Shown: positions 14,917-24,454, counted from the stretch's first letter. The stretch is 64,000 nucleotides of DNA from an uncultured Clostridia bacterium (GCA_944359365.1 CALVST010000004.1:1-64000); one strand, 5' to 3'. Notes: generated from the letters alone by a model not told the origin. Program-made: numbers and translations.

Positions 14917-14939
14917 GCGGCGCGAAAGGCGCCGCTTTT
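14917..14939 (+). terminator. terminator of cobB
   Basis: GCGGCGC (14917-14923), loop of five, GCGCCGC (14929-14935), then TTTT. Confidence 0.8.
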
Positions 14940-14968
14940 CGGACGGAAACTATCGGAGGTTTACAAAA

Positions 14969-15580
14969 ATGAAAATTTTAATGGTCAACGGAAGCCCTCG
15001 GAAGGGCGAAACGCGCGCGGCGCTCGAAGAGATGGGCAAAGTGTTTGCCGAGGCGGGTGCGGAGTACGAGATCGTCGACTTGGGCGCCTCGCCCGTCAAC
15101 GACTGCATCGCGTGCAGAAAATGCGCGGAGCTGAAAAAATGCGTCATGGACGATGTCGTGAACGAGCTGATCGAAAAGGCGAAAACGGCGGACGGATTCG
15201 TATTCGGTACGCCCGTCTATTATGCGCACCCCACGGCGCGCGTGCTCGCCGTGCTCGACAGGGCTTTTTATGCGGGCAAATACGCCTTCATGTTCAAACC
15301 CGCGGCGGCGATCACTTCCCTGCGGCGCGCGGGTTCCTGCGCCTCGATGGACGTGATGAACAAATACTTTACCATTTCGGAAATGCCGATCGTGTCTTCC
15401 AGCTATTGGAATCAGGTATTCCGCCCGTCGGAAAAGGAGAGCGACGCGGAGGGCAGGCAAACGGTGCGCAACCTCGCCCGCAACATGGTGTGGCTCATCT
15501 CTTGCATACAGGCGGGGAAAGAAAAGGGCATCTCTCTTCCTGCAAGCGAACGCGGAAATCAGACGAACTTCAACAGATAG
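14969..15580 (+). CDS. iron-sulfur flavoprotein / NADPH-dependent FMN reductase family
   Basis: A flavodoxin-fold protein of 203 residues. The FMN phosphate loop is GSPRKGETRAA at the N terminus, and GTPVYYAHPTA lines the flavin site. Between them a compact cysteine cluster (CIACRKC, then C five residues later, about residues 47-58) matches the 4Fe-4S motif of archaeal and clostridial iron-sulfur flavoproteins. It probably shuttles electrons to small acceptors or oxygen in an anaerobe; the substrate is unknown. The gene has its own GGAGG site and a strong terminator, so it may be monocistronic. Confidence 0.82.
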   Translation: MKILMVNGSPRKGETRAALEEMGKVFAEAGAEYEIVDLGASPVNDCIACRKCAELKKCVMDDVVNELIEKAKTADGFVFGTPVYYAHPTARVLAVLDRAFYAGKYAFMFKPAAAITSLRRAGSCASMDVMNKYFTISEMPIVSSSYWNQVFRPSEKESDAEGRQTVRNLARNMVWLISCIQAGKEKGISLPASERGNQTNFNR

Positions 15581-15604
15581 GATGTGCGCCGAGTTCGCAC
15601 GAGC

Positions 15605-15646
15605 AAAAAACAGGAGCGAAACATATGGTTTCGCTCCTGTTTTTTT
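15605..15646. terminator. bidirectional terminator between the flavoprotein and lacI-type genes
   Basis: A 17-bp perfect stem (core ACAGGAGCGAAA / TTTCGCTCCTGT) with a 7-base loop has A6 and T6 on its sides. It separates two convergent genes. Confidence 0.9.
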
Positions 15647-15683
15647 GTATGAGAAAATTGCAGACGGCTGCACGCCGGCGCAG

Positions 15684-16697
15684 CTACATCGTTTCGCGCG
15701 CGATAAGACGGGGCGGTATCATGGTGCTGCCCTCTATTTTTTCGCCCCGCAGAAGTTTTGAAAGCCCGTCGACAGCCAATTCGCACAGCTTTTCCAAGCC
15801 GTTGTCTATACTGCTCAGCTGCGGCGTAGTGCACTGCGTGATGATGGAATTGTTGTATCCTACGATCGATAAATCTTCGGGCACGCGCATGCCGCGCCTG
15901 AGCGCGGCGTTTAGCACGCCTGCCGCGAGCACGTCGTTCGCGGTGATCACGGCGTCTATCTTTTCTCCGCCGTCCAGAAGTTTGTTGAAACAGCTGCCCG
16001 CGGAAGCCGCGTCCGAGTCGCACCGCACAGCCCGCCCCGCGGGATCCAGTCCGCATTCCTGCATTCCCGCATAAAAGCCGTTGAGTTTTAAGTTGCCGCT
16101 GTAAGTGTCGGCATCGTACAGAAAGAGGAAATTTTCGTGCTTTTCGCGCATGATGGCGACGCAGTTTTTAACGGCGGAAAAGTCGTCGCAATAGAAGGAA
16201 TAAATATTATCGCTGCGCACGTTCCCGTTTATGATGAGCAGGGGGCAGTGCTTTGCCGCGTTCAGAAGATACGCGTTGTTGCCGTATTCGTCCAAAAAAA
16301 CGGAACCGATCAGGATAACGGCATCCACCTGCTTTGTGATGAGCATTTCGATGGATTTTTGTTTTTGCAGAAAGTCTTCGCCCGTACAGCTCAGAATTAT
16401 ATGATGCCCGCGCCTGCGCAGTGCCGATTCAAGCATGCTGACCGCGTTTGCGTAATAGATGTCTTTCAGGTTATAGCAGACGATGCCGATCAGGTTGCCC
16501 GTCGTGCGGTTGGAAAGGTTCTGCGCGATGGAACTGGGCACATAATTGTGGGTGCCGATCACGGAGAGGACTTTTTGTTTGGTCTTTTCGCTCACGGAAG
16601 GGGAGTTGTTCAGCACGCGCGAAACGGTCGCAATGGAAACGCCCGCCTCGCTCGCTATATTATAAATATTTAATTTTTCTTTTTTTTCGTCCGCCAT
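15684..16697 (-). CDS. LacI family transcriptional regulator of hexuronate genes
   Basis: A LacI/GalR repressor of 337 residues. The N-terminal helix-turn-helix (about 9-30, NIASEAGVSIATVSRVLN) and hinge helix (SSIAQNLSNR) are followed by a periplasmic-binding-protein-like ligand domain (about 68-335). It is divergent from uxaBAC. The palindrome TGTAAGCGCTTACA between them (16791-16804) is a classical LacI-family operator, so the regulator most likely represses uxaBAC and is released by a hexuronate intermediate. The ligand is inferred from context only. Confidence 0.85.
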   Translation of the reverse strand: MADEKKEKLNIYNIASEAGVSIATVSRVLNNSPSVSEKTKQKVLSVIGTHNYVPSSIAQNLSNRTTGNLIGIVCYNLKDIYYANAVSMLESALRRRGHHIILSCTGEDFLQKQKSIEMLITKQVDAVILIGSVFLDEYGNNAYLLNAAKHCPLLIINGNVRSDNIYSFYCDDFSAVKNCVAIMREKHENFLFLYDADTYSGNLKLNGFYAGMQECGLDPAGRAVRCDSDAASAGSCFNKLLDGGEKIDAVITANDVLAAGVLNAALRRGMRVPEDLSIVGYNNSIITQCTTPQLSSIDNGLEKLCELAVDGLSKLLRGEKIEGSTMIPPRLIARETM

Positions 16698-16745
16698 GGC
16701 GCCCTCCGCTCCGAATTTTTTTCACAAAAAATTTTGAAAAAAGTA

Positions 16746-16774
16746 TTGACAATCGAAAACAAGTGTGTTACACT
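16746..16774 (+). promoter_or_regulatory. sigma-A promoter of uxaBAC
   Basis: TTGACA (16746-16751), 17 bp, TACACT (16769-16774), with GTGTGT before the -10 box. The predicted start is near 16781, about 130 bp before uxaB. Confidence 0.8.
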
Positions 16775-16790
16775 ATCTGCGTAAGAAAAA

Positions 16791-16804
16791 TGTAAGCGCT
16801 TACA
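16791..16804. promoter_or_regulatory. LacI-type operator, perfect palindrome
   Basis: TGTAAGCGCTTACA is a perfect 14-bp palindrome with the central CG typical of LacI-family sites. It begins about 10 bp after the predicted transcription start of uxaBAC and would act as a block to early elongation. Confidence 0.8.
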
Positions 16805-16910
16805 AAAATATTTTCCGAAACAACATTAAATAGTTTACTAAATTATCGGAAGAATGTCAATAAAATCGCGCCGCGATGAAGTCTTCAAGCGGCGCTGCGG
16901 GAGCGGTAAA

Positions 16911-18335
16911 ATGAGGATAGACGAAAAATTTGCAAAAAATGCGGCGCTGAAAGAAAAAATACTCATGTTCGGGGAAGGAAATTTTCTCCGCGCGTTCATC
17001 GGCAGGATACTGAAAAACTGCAACGAGAGGAGCGGTTTCGGCGGCAGCATGGTGGCTTTGCAGGGCGTGGAAAAGGGCATGGCGGCGGCGATCAACGCGC
17101 AGAACGGGCTTTATACCCTCGTCGAGCGCGGGTACGAGAAGGGCAGCCCCGTTACGAAAGAAACGGTCGTCGACTGCCTCAGCCGCTGTATCGATCCTTA
17201 TAAAGACTATGACGCGTTCCTCGCCACGGCGGCGGACGAAAATATCCGCGTCGTCGTTTCCAATACGACGGAGTTCGGCATCTGTTACGATGAAAAAGAG
17301 CCGGCGCGGCGCCCTCACCGCAATTATTCCGCGAAGCTCTGCGATTGGCTGTTCGAACGCTATACCAAATCGGGCGGCGGGCGCGGCGTGCTCGTGCTGC
17401 CCTGCGAGCTGATAGACCGCAACGCGGAAAAGCTCACCGAATGCGTCCTGCGTTATGCCAAAGAGTGGGATCTCGGCGGAGAGTTTCTGGGTTGGATGCA
17501 AAGAGAGTGCCGTTTCTGCAATACGCTCGTCGACCGCGTCGTTTCGGGCTACCCTGCGGCGGAAGCGGCGGAAATGGAGAAAAAATTCGGCTATACCGAT
17601 CCACTCATCGACGTTTGCGAACCTTTCCTTCTGTGGGTGATCGATTCGGAAACCTCCATCGACGAATATCTTCCCGTGTCTTCCTGCGGGCTCGACATCG
17701 TGGTAACGACCGATTTCGATTCTTACCGCACGAGAAAGGTGCGCATACTCAACGGTTCTCACACGAGCAGCGTTTTGGCGGGGCACCTTTGCGGATTTGA
17801 AACGGTAGACGAGCTCGTTTCCGACAAAGTGTTCCATCGTTTTCTCGAAAGGGAGTTGAAGGAAGAGATCATTCCCTCGTTTGAAGGGAAAGACCTTCTC
17901 AAATATGCGGGCGAAGTATTCGAGCGGTTCCGCAATCCGTTCGTGCACCACAGGCTCACGAGCATCGCGCTCAATTCCGTTTCCAAATTCCGCGCCCGCG
18001 TGCTCGTCAGCATAGAAGACTGTATCGGAAAGGGCATCTTCCCTTCCAGGCTGATCTTTTCGCTGGCGGCTCTCATCGTGTTCTATGAAAAGGAAATGGG
18101 CGGCGCCGTGCACGACGAGGCTGTATATACCGAGCGTTTCCGTACATACTTCTCGGCGCAGGATGCCTGCGGCAGGGGCGAGATGCTCCGCAAAATACTT
18201 TCCGACGAAGTTTTGTGGGGCAAAGACCTTACGGGCATCGCGGGGCTTTGCGAATACGTCGAAAGGGCGGATGCGCGCATCGCCGAGGCCGGAATGTACA
18301 AAGCCGTCGAAGAGGCTGCGGAGGGGATACTGTGA
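16911..18335 (+). CDS. uxaB: tagaturonate reductase (altronate oxidoreductase)
   Basis: UxaB interconverts D-tagaturonate and D-altronate with NAD(H), the second step of galacturonate catabolism. The protein belongs to the mannitol dehydrogenase family: Rossmann start MFGEGNFLRAFIG, the NTTEFGI segment, and the catalytic-region motif RKVRILNGSHTS with the C-terminal helical domain after it. Starting at the ATG at 16911, preceded by GGGAGCGG, it has 474 residues, the usual size; an upstream ATG at 16854 adds an unrelated basic stretch. It overlaps uxaA by 4 bp. UxuB-type fructuronate reductase is the main alternative, but the uxaA/uxaC partners favour UxaB. Confidence 0.87.
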   Translation: MRIDEKFAKNAALKEKILMFGEGNFLRAFIGRILKNCNERSGFGGSMVALQGVEKGMAAAINAQNGLYTLVERGYEKGSPVTKETVVDCLSRCIDPYKDYDAFLATAADENIRVVVSNTTEFGICYDEKEPARRPHRNYSAKLCDWLFERYTKSGGGRGVLVLPCELIDRNAEKLTECVLRYAKEWDLGGEFLGWMQRECRFCNTLVDRVVSGYPAAEAAEMEKKFGYTDPLIDVCEPFLLWVIDSETSIDEYLPVSSCGLDIVVTTDFDSYRTRKVRILNGSHTSSVLAGHLCGFETVDELVSDKVFHRFLERELKEEIIPSFEGKDLLKYAGEVFERFRNPFVHHRLTSIALNSVSKFRARVLVSIEDCIGKGIFPSRLIFSLAALIVFYEKEMGGAVHDEAVYTERFRTYFSAQDACGRGEMLRKILSDEVLWGKDLTGIAGLCEYVERADARIAEAGMYKAVEEAAEGIL

Positions 18336-19798
18336 CGGGGCTTTTGCTGCACGAGGGCGACAACGTAGCCGTCGTAACGCGCGCCGTTGCCCGCGGCGAA
18401 ATGGTGGAAGCGGGCGGAGAACAGGTCGTCGCATTGCAGGATATACCCGCTCTGCACAAAATAGCGCTTGCCGACATTCCGAAAGGTGCGCATGTGCGCA
18501 AGTACGGCTATTCCGTCGGGATCTCCGAAGGGATACGCGCGGGCGAGCATGTGCATACGCACAATCTCGTTTCGGGACTCAAACGGGAAGACGAATACGA
18601 ATATACGCCCCGCCTTTCTCCCGCGGCGGCGTATGAAAACAGAAAATTTTACGGTTACCGCCGCGCGGACGGCAGGGTGGGCGTGCGCAACCAGATTTTG
18701 GTGCTGCCCACGGTGGGGTGCATCAACAACGTGTGCGAAGAGATCGCCCGCATCGCCCGCGAACGCTGCGGTTATGCCGATATCTGCGCCGCGGTGCATC
18801 CTTACGGCTGTTCGCAGCTGCACGATGATCTCGAAGGGACGCGGCGTATCCTTGCGGGGCTAGGTTCCAATCCGAACAACGGCGGCGTGCTCGTCGTTTC
18901 GCTCGGATGCGAAAACAATACTTTGAAAGAATTTTTGCCCTGCCTCAGTCTTTCCGATCCTTCCCGCCTGCGCATACTGCGCGCGCAGGAAGCGGGCGAC
19001 GAGATCGAAGCGGGCGTCGCCCTCGTTTCGCAGCTTGCGGAGCTTGTGAAGGCGGATAAAAGGGTGCCGTGCCGTCTGAGCGATCTTACGGTCGGGCTGA
19101 AATGCGGCGGATCGGACGCGCTCAGCGGCGTTACCGCAAATCCCGTCGTCGGGGCACTTGCGGATAAGATCGTAGGGGCGGGCGGCAACTGCATCATGAC
19201 GGAAATACCCGAGATGTTCGGCGCGGAACAGCTTTTGCTGTGCCGCTGTGCCGATCGGGATATATTCGGCTCGCTTGCGGACGTCATTCAGGATTTCAAA
19301 AAATATTTCACCGACCACGGCGAAAGCGTCGGGGAAAACCCTTCCCCCGGGAATAAAGAGGGCGGCATCACCACGCTGGAAGAAAAATCTCTCGGCTGCG
19401 TGCTCAAAGGCGGGCACTCTCCCGTTTGCGGCGTCGTCCGCTACGGCGGCACTGTTTCGGCGAAGGGGCTTACCGTTTTGGAGGCGCCGGGGAACGACGG
19501 CGCGGCTGCTACGGCGCTCGCGGCGGCGGGCGCGCAGGTCGTGCTCTTTACGACGGGCAGGGGAACGCCGCTCGGGACCGTCGTGCCTACGCTGAAAATA
19601 GCCACGAACCGCTCGCTTGCCGAAAACAAGCCGAAGTGGATAGACTACGACGCGAGCCGCGCTTTCGAAATCGGCGTGGACGGCGCCGCGGAAGAGCTCA
19701 TGGAAGTTCTCCTGAAAACGGCGGGCGGGCAAACCTGCAAGGCGGAAAAGAACAACAGCCGCGAAATAGCGGTCTGGAAACGGGGCGTCACTTTATAA
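18332..19798 (+). CDS. uxaA: altronate dehydratase
   Basis: UxaA dehydrates D-altronate to 2-keto-3-deoxygluconate, using an Fe2+-dependent mechanism. The 488-residue protein has an N-terminal SAF domain (about 1-75) and a large catalytic domain. Family motifs seen are GYRRADGRVGVRN, HPYGCSQL, SLGCENN, GLKCGGSDALSG and TTGRGTPLG. The start is GTG at 18332, overlapping the uxaB stop, and the protein aligns from LLLHEGDNVAV. It stands second in the uxaBAC order. The product would next need KdgK and KdgA, which are not in the window. Confidence 0.92.
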   Translation: MTGLLLHEGDNVAVVTRAVARGEMVEAGGEQVVALQDIPALHKIALADIPKGAHVRKYGYSVGISEGIRAGEHVHTHNLVSGLKREDEYEYTPRLSPAAAYENRKFYGYRRADGRVGVRNQILVLPTVGCINNVCEEIARIARERCGYADICAAVHPYGCSQLHDDLEGTRRILAGLGSNPNNGGVLVVSLGCENNTLKEFLPCLSLSDPSRLRILRAQEAGDEIEAGVALVSQLAELVKADKRVPCRLSDLTVGLKCGGSDALSGVTANPVVGALADKIVGAGGNCIMTEIPEMFGAEQLLLCRCADRDIFGSLADVIQDFKKYFTDHGESVGENPSPGNKEGGITTLEEKSLGCVLKGGHSPVCGVVRYGGTVSAKGLTVLEAPGNDGAAATALAAAGAQVVLFTTGRGTPLGTVVPTLKIATNRSLAENKPKWIDYDASRAFEIGVDGAAEELMEVLLKTAGGQTCKAEKNNSREIAVWKRGVTL

Positions 19799-19833
19799 GA
19801 GTGCCGCGAAAAAAAATAAAAGAGGAAAGAAAA

Positions 19834-21237
19834 ATGCGGGAATTTATCGGAGAGGATTTTCTGCTGTCCAACGAGACGGCGAAAGAACTGTATCACGGTC
19901 ATGCGAAGGATATGCCTATTTTCGACTATCATTGCCACCTTTCGGAAAAGGCGATACAAGAGGATAAACCTTTCAACGACTTTTTCGAGCTGTGGCTTGG
20001 CGGCGATCATTACAAATGGCGGCTGATGCGCAACTTCGGCATAGACGAAGAATATATCACGGGCGGTGCTCCGCACAAGGAAAAATTCATGTGCTATGTC
20101 CGCGCGTTGGAAACTGCTTACGGCAACCCGCTGTACCATTGGTCGCACATGGAACTGCGCAACTACTTCGGCATAGACGACGTTATCTGCTCCGCCAATG
20201 CGGAAAAAATATGGGACAAGGCGAACGACTACATAAAGACGCACTCCCTCTCGCCGTCTTCGCTCATTGCCGGTTCGAACGTAAAGATCGTCTGCACGAC
20301 GAACGAAATTTTCGACGATCTGACCGTGTTCGACGATATAAAAAAGAAAAATTATCCCTTCCGCGTGCTGCCCACGTTCCGTGCGGATAAAGCCATGAAC
20401 ATAGACGATCCGCGCTATACCGAGTATCTCGGCAGGCTGTGTTCCATATACGGCGACATTTCTTCCTTTGAAGAGCTGGAAAAGGCGATCGCGGCGCGCA
20501 TCGTTGAGTTCAAGGAAAAGGGTGCGGTTGCGGCGGACATAGCGCTGCAAAAGGTGTACCCGCCCTGCGCGCGCGAAAAGGCTGCCGAGGCGTTCGGCTG
20601 CGCGTTGTCCGGCAAACAAGTCACCGCGCCGCAGGCGGAGGCGTACAAGTCTTTCGTGATGGGGCAGGTGCTGCGCGGCTGTGCCGCAAACGGTCTCGCC
20701 GTGCAGGTACACGTCGGCGCGATGCGCAACAACAATTCCAGGATGTATAAGATACTCGGCGCAGACACCGGCTACGACAGTATAGACGACGGCGCGAGCA
20801 TCGCGGCGCTTTCGCGCTGGATGGACGCGCTCGATGCGGAAGGTTCGCTCCCGAAAATGGTGCTTTTCAACCTCAATCCCGTATGGAACCTGCCGCTCAC
20901 CACGCTGGCGGGGTGCTTTCAGGATTCGAGCGCGCGCGGCAAAATACAGTTCGGCCCCGCTTGGTGGTTTTTGGATCACCTCGACGGCATCCGCGCCCAA
21001 CTCGATTCGCTTGCCGATACAGGGCACATAGGCACCTTTATTGGAATGCTTACGGACAGCCGCAGTTTTCTTTCCTATCCGAGGCATCACTATTTCCGCC
21101 GCATTTTGTGCGACTGGCTCGGGCGCAAGGCGGAAGACGGCGAGATCTGCCGCGACATGGAAACGCTCGGCAAAGTGGTCCGGGATATTTCCTATAACAA
21201 CGCCGCAGCCTATTTCGGAACGGACAAACAGGCGTAA
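19834..21237 (+). CDS. uxaC: uronate isomerase
   Basis: UxaC isomerises D-glucuronate to fructuronate and D-galacturonate to tagaturonate, the entry step of the pathway. The 467-residue amidohydrolase-fold protein shows the metal-binding pair in DYHCHLS near residue 28, then FFELWLGGDHYKWR, AVQVHVGAMRNNN and DSRSFLSYPRHHYFRR, all family hallmarks. The start at 19834 follows AGAGGAAAG; upstream codons in frame belong to an unrelated frame of uxaA. The gene closes the uxaBAC operon, with a hairpin and T-rich run after it. Confidence 0.95.
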   Translation: MREFIGEDFLLSNETAKELYHGHAKDMPIFDYHCHLSEKAIQEDKPFNDFFELWLGGDHYKWRLMRNFGIDEEYITGGAPHKEKFMCYVRALETAYGNPLYHWSHMELRNYFGIDDVICSANAEKIWDKANDYIKTHSLSPSSLIAGSNVKIVCTTNEIFDDLTVFDDIKKKNYPFRVLPTFRADKAMNIDDPRYTEYLGRLCSIYGDISSFEELEKAIAARIVEFKEKGAVAADIALQKVYPPCAREKAAEAFGCALSGKQVTAPQAEAYKSFVMGQVLRGCAANGLAVQVHVGAMRNNNSRMYKILGADTGYDSIDDGASIAALSRWMDALDAEGSLPKMVLFNLNPVWNLPLTTLAGCFQDSSARGKIQFGPAWWFLDHLDGIRAQLDSLADTGHIGTFIGMLTDSRSFLSYPRHHYFRRILCDWLGRKAEDGEICRDMETLGKVVRDISYNNAAAYFGTDKQA

Positions 21238-21307
21238 AATATTTTGCAAATTTTTGTGCGCTTTTTAGGTAAAAAAGCATTGACAAATTTACTGTAATAA
21301 ATCAATG

Positions 21308-21343
21308 GCGGCATCGCCCTCTGCGGGCGACGCCGCTTATTTT
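21308..21343 (+). terminator. terminator of uxaBAC
   Basis: GCGGC-AT-CGCCC pairs with GGGCG-AC-GCCGC around a 5-base loop (21308-21336), followed by a T-rich run. The remaining 21344-21486 has poly-A/T tracts and a possible weak -10 (TATAAA near 21401) for the next gene. Confidence 0.7.
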
Positions 21344-21486
21344 TTAAAAAAGCTTGATTTTTTTTAAAAAAGATTGATTTTTCGCGGGTGCAATGTTAAT
21401 ATAAACGAGAGGGTTGATGAGAGTTAAAATTAGTTTCAACCATGCGCGGAACCGCGCACAAAAAAATACGGACAGAGGGTGTTATT

Positions 21487-24381
21487 ATGTTTACCGACGA
21501 AATTTTCGGCGCCGTGCGCGCCCGCAAAGAGCGTTACAGGCCGCTGCCGTTTTGGTCGCTCAACGACAGGCTTTCTCCCGAGGAGATGCAAAGGCAGGTG
21601 CGCGAAATGGCAGAAAAGGGCTGCGGCGGGTATTTTCTGCACGCGCGCAGCGGGCTTTTGACCGACTACATGGGCAAAGAGTGGTTCGAAAGCCTCGGCG
21701 CAGCCGTGCGGCAGGGCAAAGAATCGGGTACGGACAGCTACGTTTACGACGAAAACGGATGGCCCAGCGGCTTTGCGGACGGAAAGATCGTCGCCGAACA
21801 CCCCGAATATTGTTTGAAGTGGTTGGAATGCGTGCCCGCCCCTTCGCTCAGAAAGGACGACGAAGTGCTCGCCTGTTACGGCGTAAGGAAGGGCAGGTTC
21901 GGCCGTGTGGACAGCCGAAAAGACGCCGCTTACGCCGTGTGCCTGCGCACGAGCGCGGATTATGTGGATGTTCTCGACGAAGAGACGGTGCGCTGTTTCA
22001 TAGAAGAGGTGTACGAAAAATACAGGGCGCGCTACGGCAGTTCGATAAGCGGATTTTTCACCGACGAGCCGCAGTACGGCAGCCGTTCCTTTCCGTGGTC
22101 GCGCCGCTTTGCGGAAAAGTTTTACGAAAAATACGGTTACGACGTATTTCAAAAACTTCCCTGCCTGTTCTTCGATTCCGAGTCGAGCGCGGCGTTCCGC
22201 TACGACTTTTATTCCCTTGCCGAAGATATGCTGAACGCCGCTTATTATAAGCAGATAGGCGAGTGGTGCGAAAAGTACGGCTACATATTTACGGGGCACG
22301 GCTTCGACGAAAATTCCCTGTTCGGGCAGACGCTCAACTGCGGCGACATCATGCGCCACTACGAATATATGCAGATGCCCGGCATGGATTGGCTCGGCAG
22401 GGCGCCCTGCAATATGGCGGCGGCGCGGCAGGTGTCTTCCGTGGCGCGTCAGCTCGGCAAGGAGCGCGTGCTTTCCGAAACGTTTGCTCTCTGCGGTTGG
22501 AGCGTGGGGCTCAAACGCCTGCGTTCGATCGCCGAGCGGCAGTTTGCGGGCGGCATCAACGTGCTGTGCCAGCACCTTTTCGCTTACAGCCTGAAAGGGG
22601 AGCGCAAGCGCGATTATCCGCCTTCGCACTTCCTGCATCAAACGTGGTGGAAAAAATACGGCGCGTTCAGTGGATATATCGCATCGCTCGGGGCACTTCT
22701 TTCCGCCGCCGAACCGTGCGCCGATCTTTTGGTGATATCGCCCGTGCGGTCGGCTTTTATGATGTACGTCAGCCCCGCAACGGATACGATGCGCGCATAC
22801 GAGGCTGCGTTTTCGGAAACGGTGAACGCGCTCGAGCGCGCGGCGGTCGCCTATGAACTCGGCAGCGAGCGCATATTGGAGCGCCACGGCAAAGCGGAAA
22901 ACGGCAAACTCATCGTGGGCAGACGCGCCTATTCGCGCGTGCTTTTGCCCGACTGCGTCGGCTTGGACGAGAGCACTTTCCGCATCCTTTCCGATTTCGT
23001 TTCGTCGGGCGGAAGGCTGTATTACAGCGGGCAGTTCCCGTCCCGTCTGAACGGCAGGCCCGCAGGGGAGCTTGCGTCTCTGCGCAAGCGCGCCCTGCGC
23101 GCGGACGATATTCCGGCAATGCGAACGAGCGAAGGGTATACTCTTTCCGCACGGGGCGGCTCGGTGTTTTTTCAGGGCAAAACGGAGTGCGGCGCGTACA
23201 TCGTATTTGCGAGCAACGCGCATGACAGGGCGGACAGCTTTTCGCTGCATGCGGCAAAAGGGTATGCCCTGTACCGCCTCGATCTCGAAAAGGAGAACGC
23301 GGAACTTTTCCTCGGGGGCGAGGTCTGCCTCGGACCTTACGGTTCGGCGCTGTTTGCGTGCGTTCCGTCCGAAGAGCAGGTCCCTGCCGCGGCGCATAAG
23401 CTGCCCGGGGCGCCCCTGCCTTTTGTAAACGGGATGTGGCGCACCGAACCCGGAGGGGAGAACGCGCTCGTGCTCGACGGCGGCGAATATTCCTTCTGCG
23501 GCGGGCAATATAAACCCATGCGCGACGTAAGGCTGCTGTTCGATACGCTGATGAAGGGCAGAAAGAACGGAACACTTAAACTGCGCTATGTCGCAGAGCT
23601 GCGCGGCTTTGCGGGAAAAGTCTTTTTTGCAACGGAAACGCCTGCGGATAAAAAAATATACATCAACGGTAGCGAGGCGAAATGGAAGGATGAGGGCAGT
23701 TTCATCGATCCCTGCATCCGCAAAACAGACGTCACGCCGCTTTTGCATGAGGGCAAAAACGAGATCGTCGTGGAAACGGAATTTTTCCAAACGGAATACA
23801 CTTATCACGTTTACAACGACAACGTGATGGAAACGGAAAAGAACAAGATCCGCTACGATTCGGAACTTGAAAACTGCTATCTGCTCGGCAATTTCGGGGT
23901 ATACGGCAAGAATTTGCGGCGGGAGAACGGGCTTGTGTTTGCCGACGGCTTTTCCATCGGCGAACCCTGCAAGGCGCTGCGCCCCGATTCGCTCACGGAA
24001 AGCGGGTGGTTCTTTTTTGCGGGCACGATGAAATTGAAAAATTCTTTCCTCTCTTCAAAAGAGGGCGAAAACAGGATAAAATTGCGCTTTTTGAGCGATT
24101 ATGCCGAAGTTTTTATAAACGGAAAACTTGTCGGCGAAGGCTATGCGCCCGAATTTGACGGCGATGTTTCCGCATATGTGCGCGAAGGGGAAAACGATAT
24201 CGAGATCAGGCTGTATTCCTCCCTGCGCAACATATTCGGACCTTTCCATCACAGGGAAGGGGATCCCGAATACGTCGGGCTGACCGCATTTGCGGACGGC
24301 GGCGGATGGAGCGATCCCGAAGGTTCGCTGTGGCGGGAACGCTACGCCGCGGTACCGTTCGGGCTGTCGGCGGAAGAATAA
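21487..24381 (+). CDS. GH106-like glycoside hydrolase (putative alpha-L-rhamnosidase)
   Basis: A large protein of 964 residues resembling glycoside hydrolase family 106 and related TIM-barrel glycosidases. The N-terminal half has FWSLNDRLSPEEM, YDENGWPSG, GFFTDEPQYG with candidate catalytic acids, and GHGFDENSLFGQT. The C-terminal part (about 690-960) contains beta-sandwich, carbohydrate-binding-like modules. No signal peptide is visible, so it probably acts on imported oligosaccharides in the cytoplasm. Its place directly after uxaBAC suggests a role in rhamnogalacturonan or uronic-acid-containing glycans. The start at 21487 follows AGAGGG. The exact substrate is not shown by the sequence. 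Confidence 0.68.
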   Translation: MFTDEIFGAVRARKERYRPLPFWSLNDRLSPEEMQRQVREMAEKGCGGYFLHARSGLLTDYMGKEWFESLGAAVRQGKESGTDSYVYDENGWPSGFADGKIVAEHPEYCLKWLECVPAPSLRKDDEVLACYGVRKGRFGRVDSRKDAAYAVCLRTSADYVDVLDEETVRCFIEEVYEKYRARYGSSISGFFTDEPQYGSRSFPWSRRFAEKFYEKYGYDVFQKLPCLFFDSESSAAFRYDFYSLAEDMLNAAYYKQIGEWCEKYGYIFTGHGFDENSLFGQTLNCGDIMRHYEYMQMPGMDWLGRAPCNMAAARQVSSVARQLGKERVLSETFALCGWSVGLKRLRSIAERQFAGGINVLCQHLFAYSLKGERKRDYPPSHFLHQTWWKKYGAFSGYIASLGALLSAAEPCADLLVISPVRSAFMMYVSPATDTMRAYEAAFSETVNALERAAVAYELGSERILERHGKAENGKLIVGRRAYSRVLLPDCVGLDESTFRILSDFVSSGGRLYYSGQFPSRLNGRPAGELASLRKRALRADDIPAMRTSEGYTLSARGGSVFFQGKTECGAYIVFASNAHDRADSFSLHAAKGYALYRLDLEKENAELFLGGEVCLGPYGSALFACVPSEEQVPAAAHKLPGAPLPFVNGMWRTEPGGENALVLDGGEYSFCGGQYKPMRDVRLLFDTLMKGRKNGTLKLRYVAELRGFAGKVFFATETPADKKIYINGSEAKWKDEGSFIDPCIRKTDVTPLLHEGKNEIVVETEFFQTEYTYHVYNDNVMETEKNKIRYDSELENCYLLGNFGVYGKNLRRENGLVFADGFSIGEPCKALRPDSLTESGWFFFAGTMKLKNSFLSSKEGENRIKLRFLSDYAEVFINGKLVGEGYAPEFDGDVSAYVREGENDIEIRLYSSLRNIFGPFHHREGDPEYVGLTAFADGGGWSDPEGSLWRERYAAVPFGLSAEE

Positions 24382-24394
24382 TAAGGAGAAAAGG

Positions 24395-24454
24395 ATGAAG
24401 ATAAAAGCGCTCGCTGCGCGTTTTCCTGCCCCCTTATACGGCGCGGCTGTATAA
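24395..24454 (+). other. 19-codon ORF with strong ribosome site, possible gene remnant
   Basis: Directly after the glycosidase stop codon a strong Shine-Dalgarno sequence (AAGGAGAAAAGG) precedes an ATG at 24395, but the frame ends after 19 codons. It may be the start of a downstream operon gene that has been lost, or a chance peptide. A 12-bp GC hairpin follows at 24482-24512. Confidence 0.3.

Noticed and set aside
21436..23808. A 790-codon open frame on the minus strand opposite the GH106-like gene
   Set aside because: It is antisense to a well-supported gene, has no ribosome site or family motif, and arises because GC-rich third positions remove stop codons from the opposite frame.
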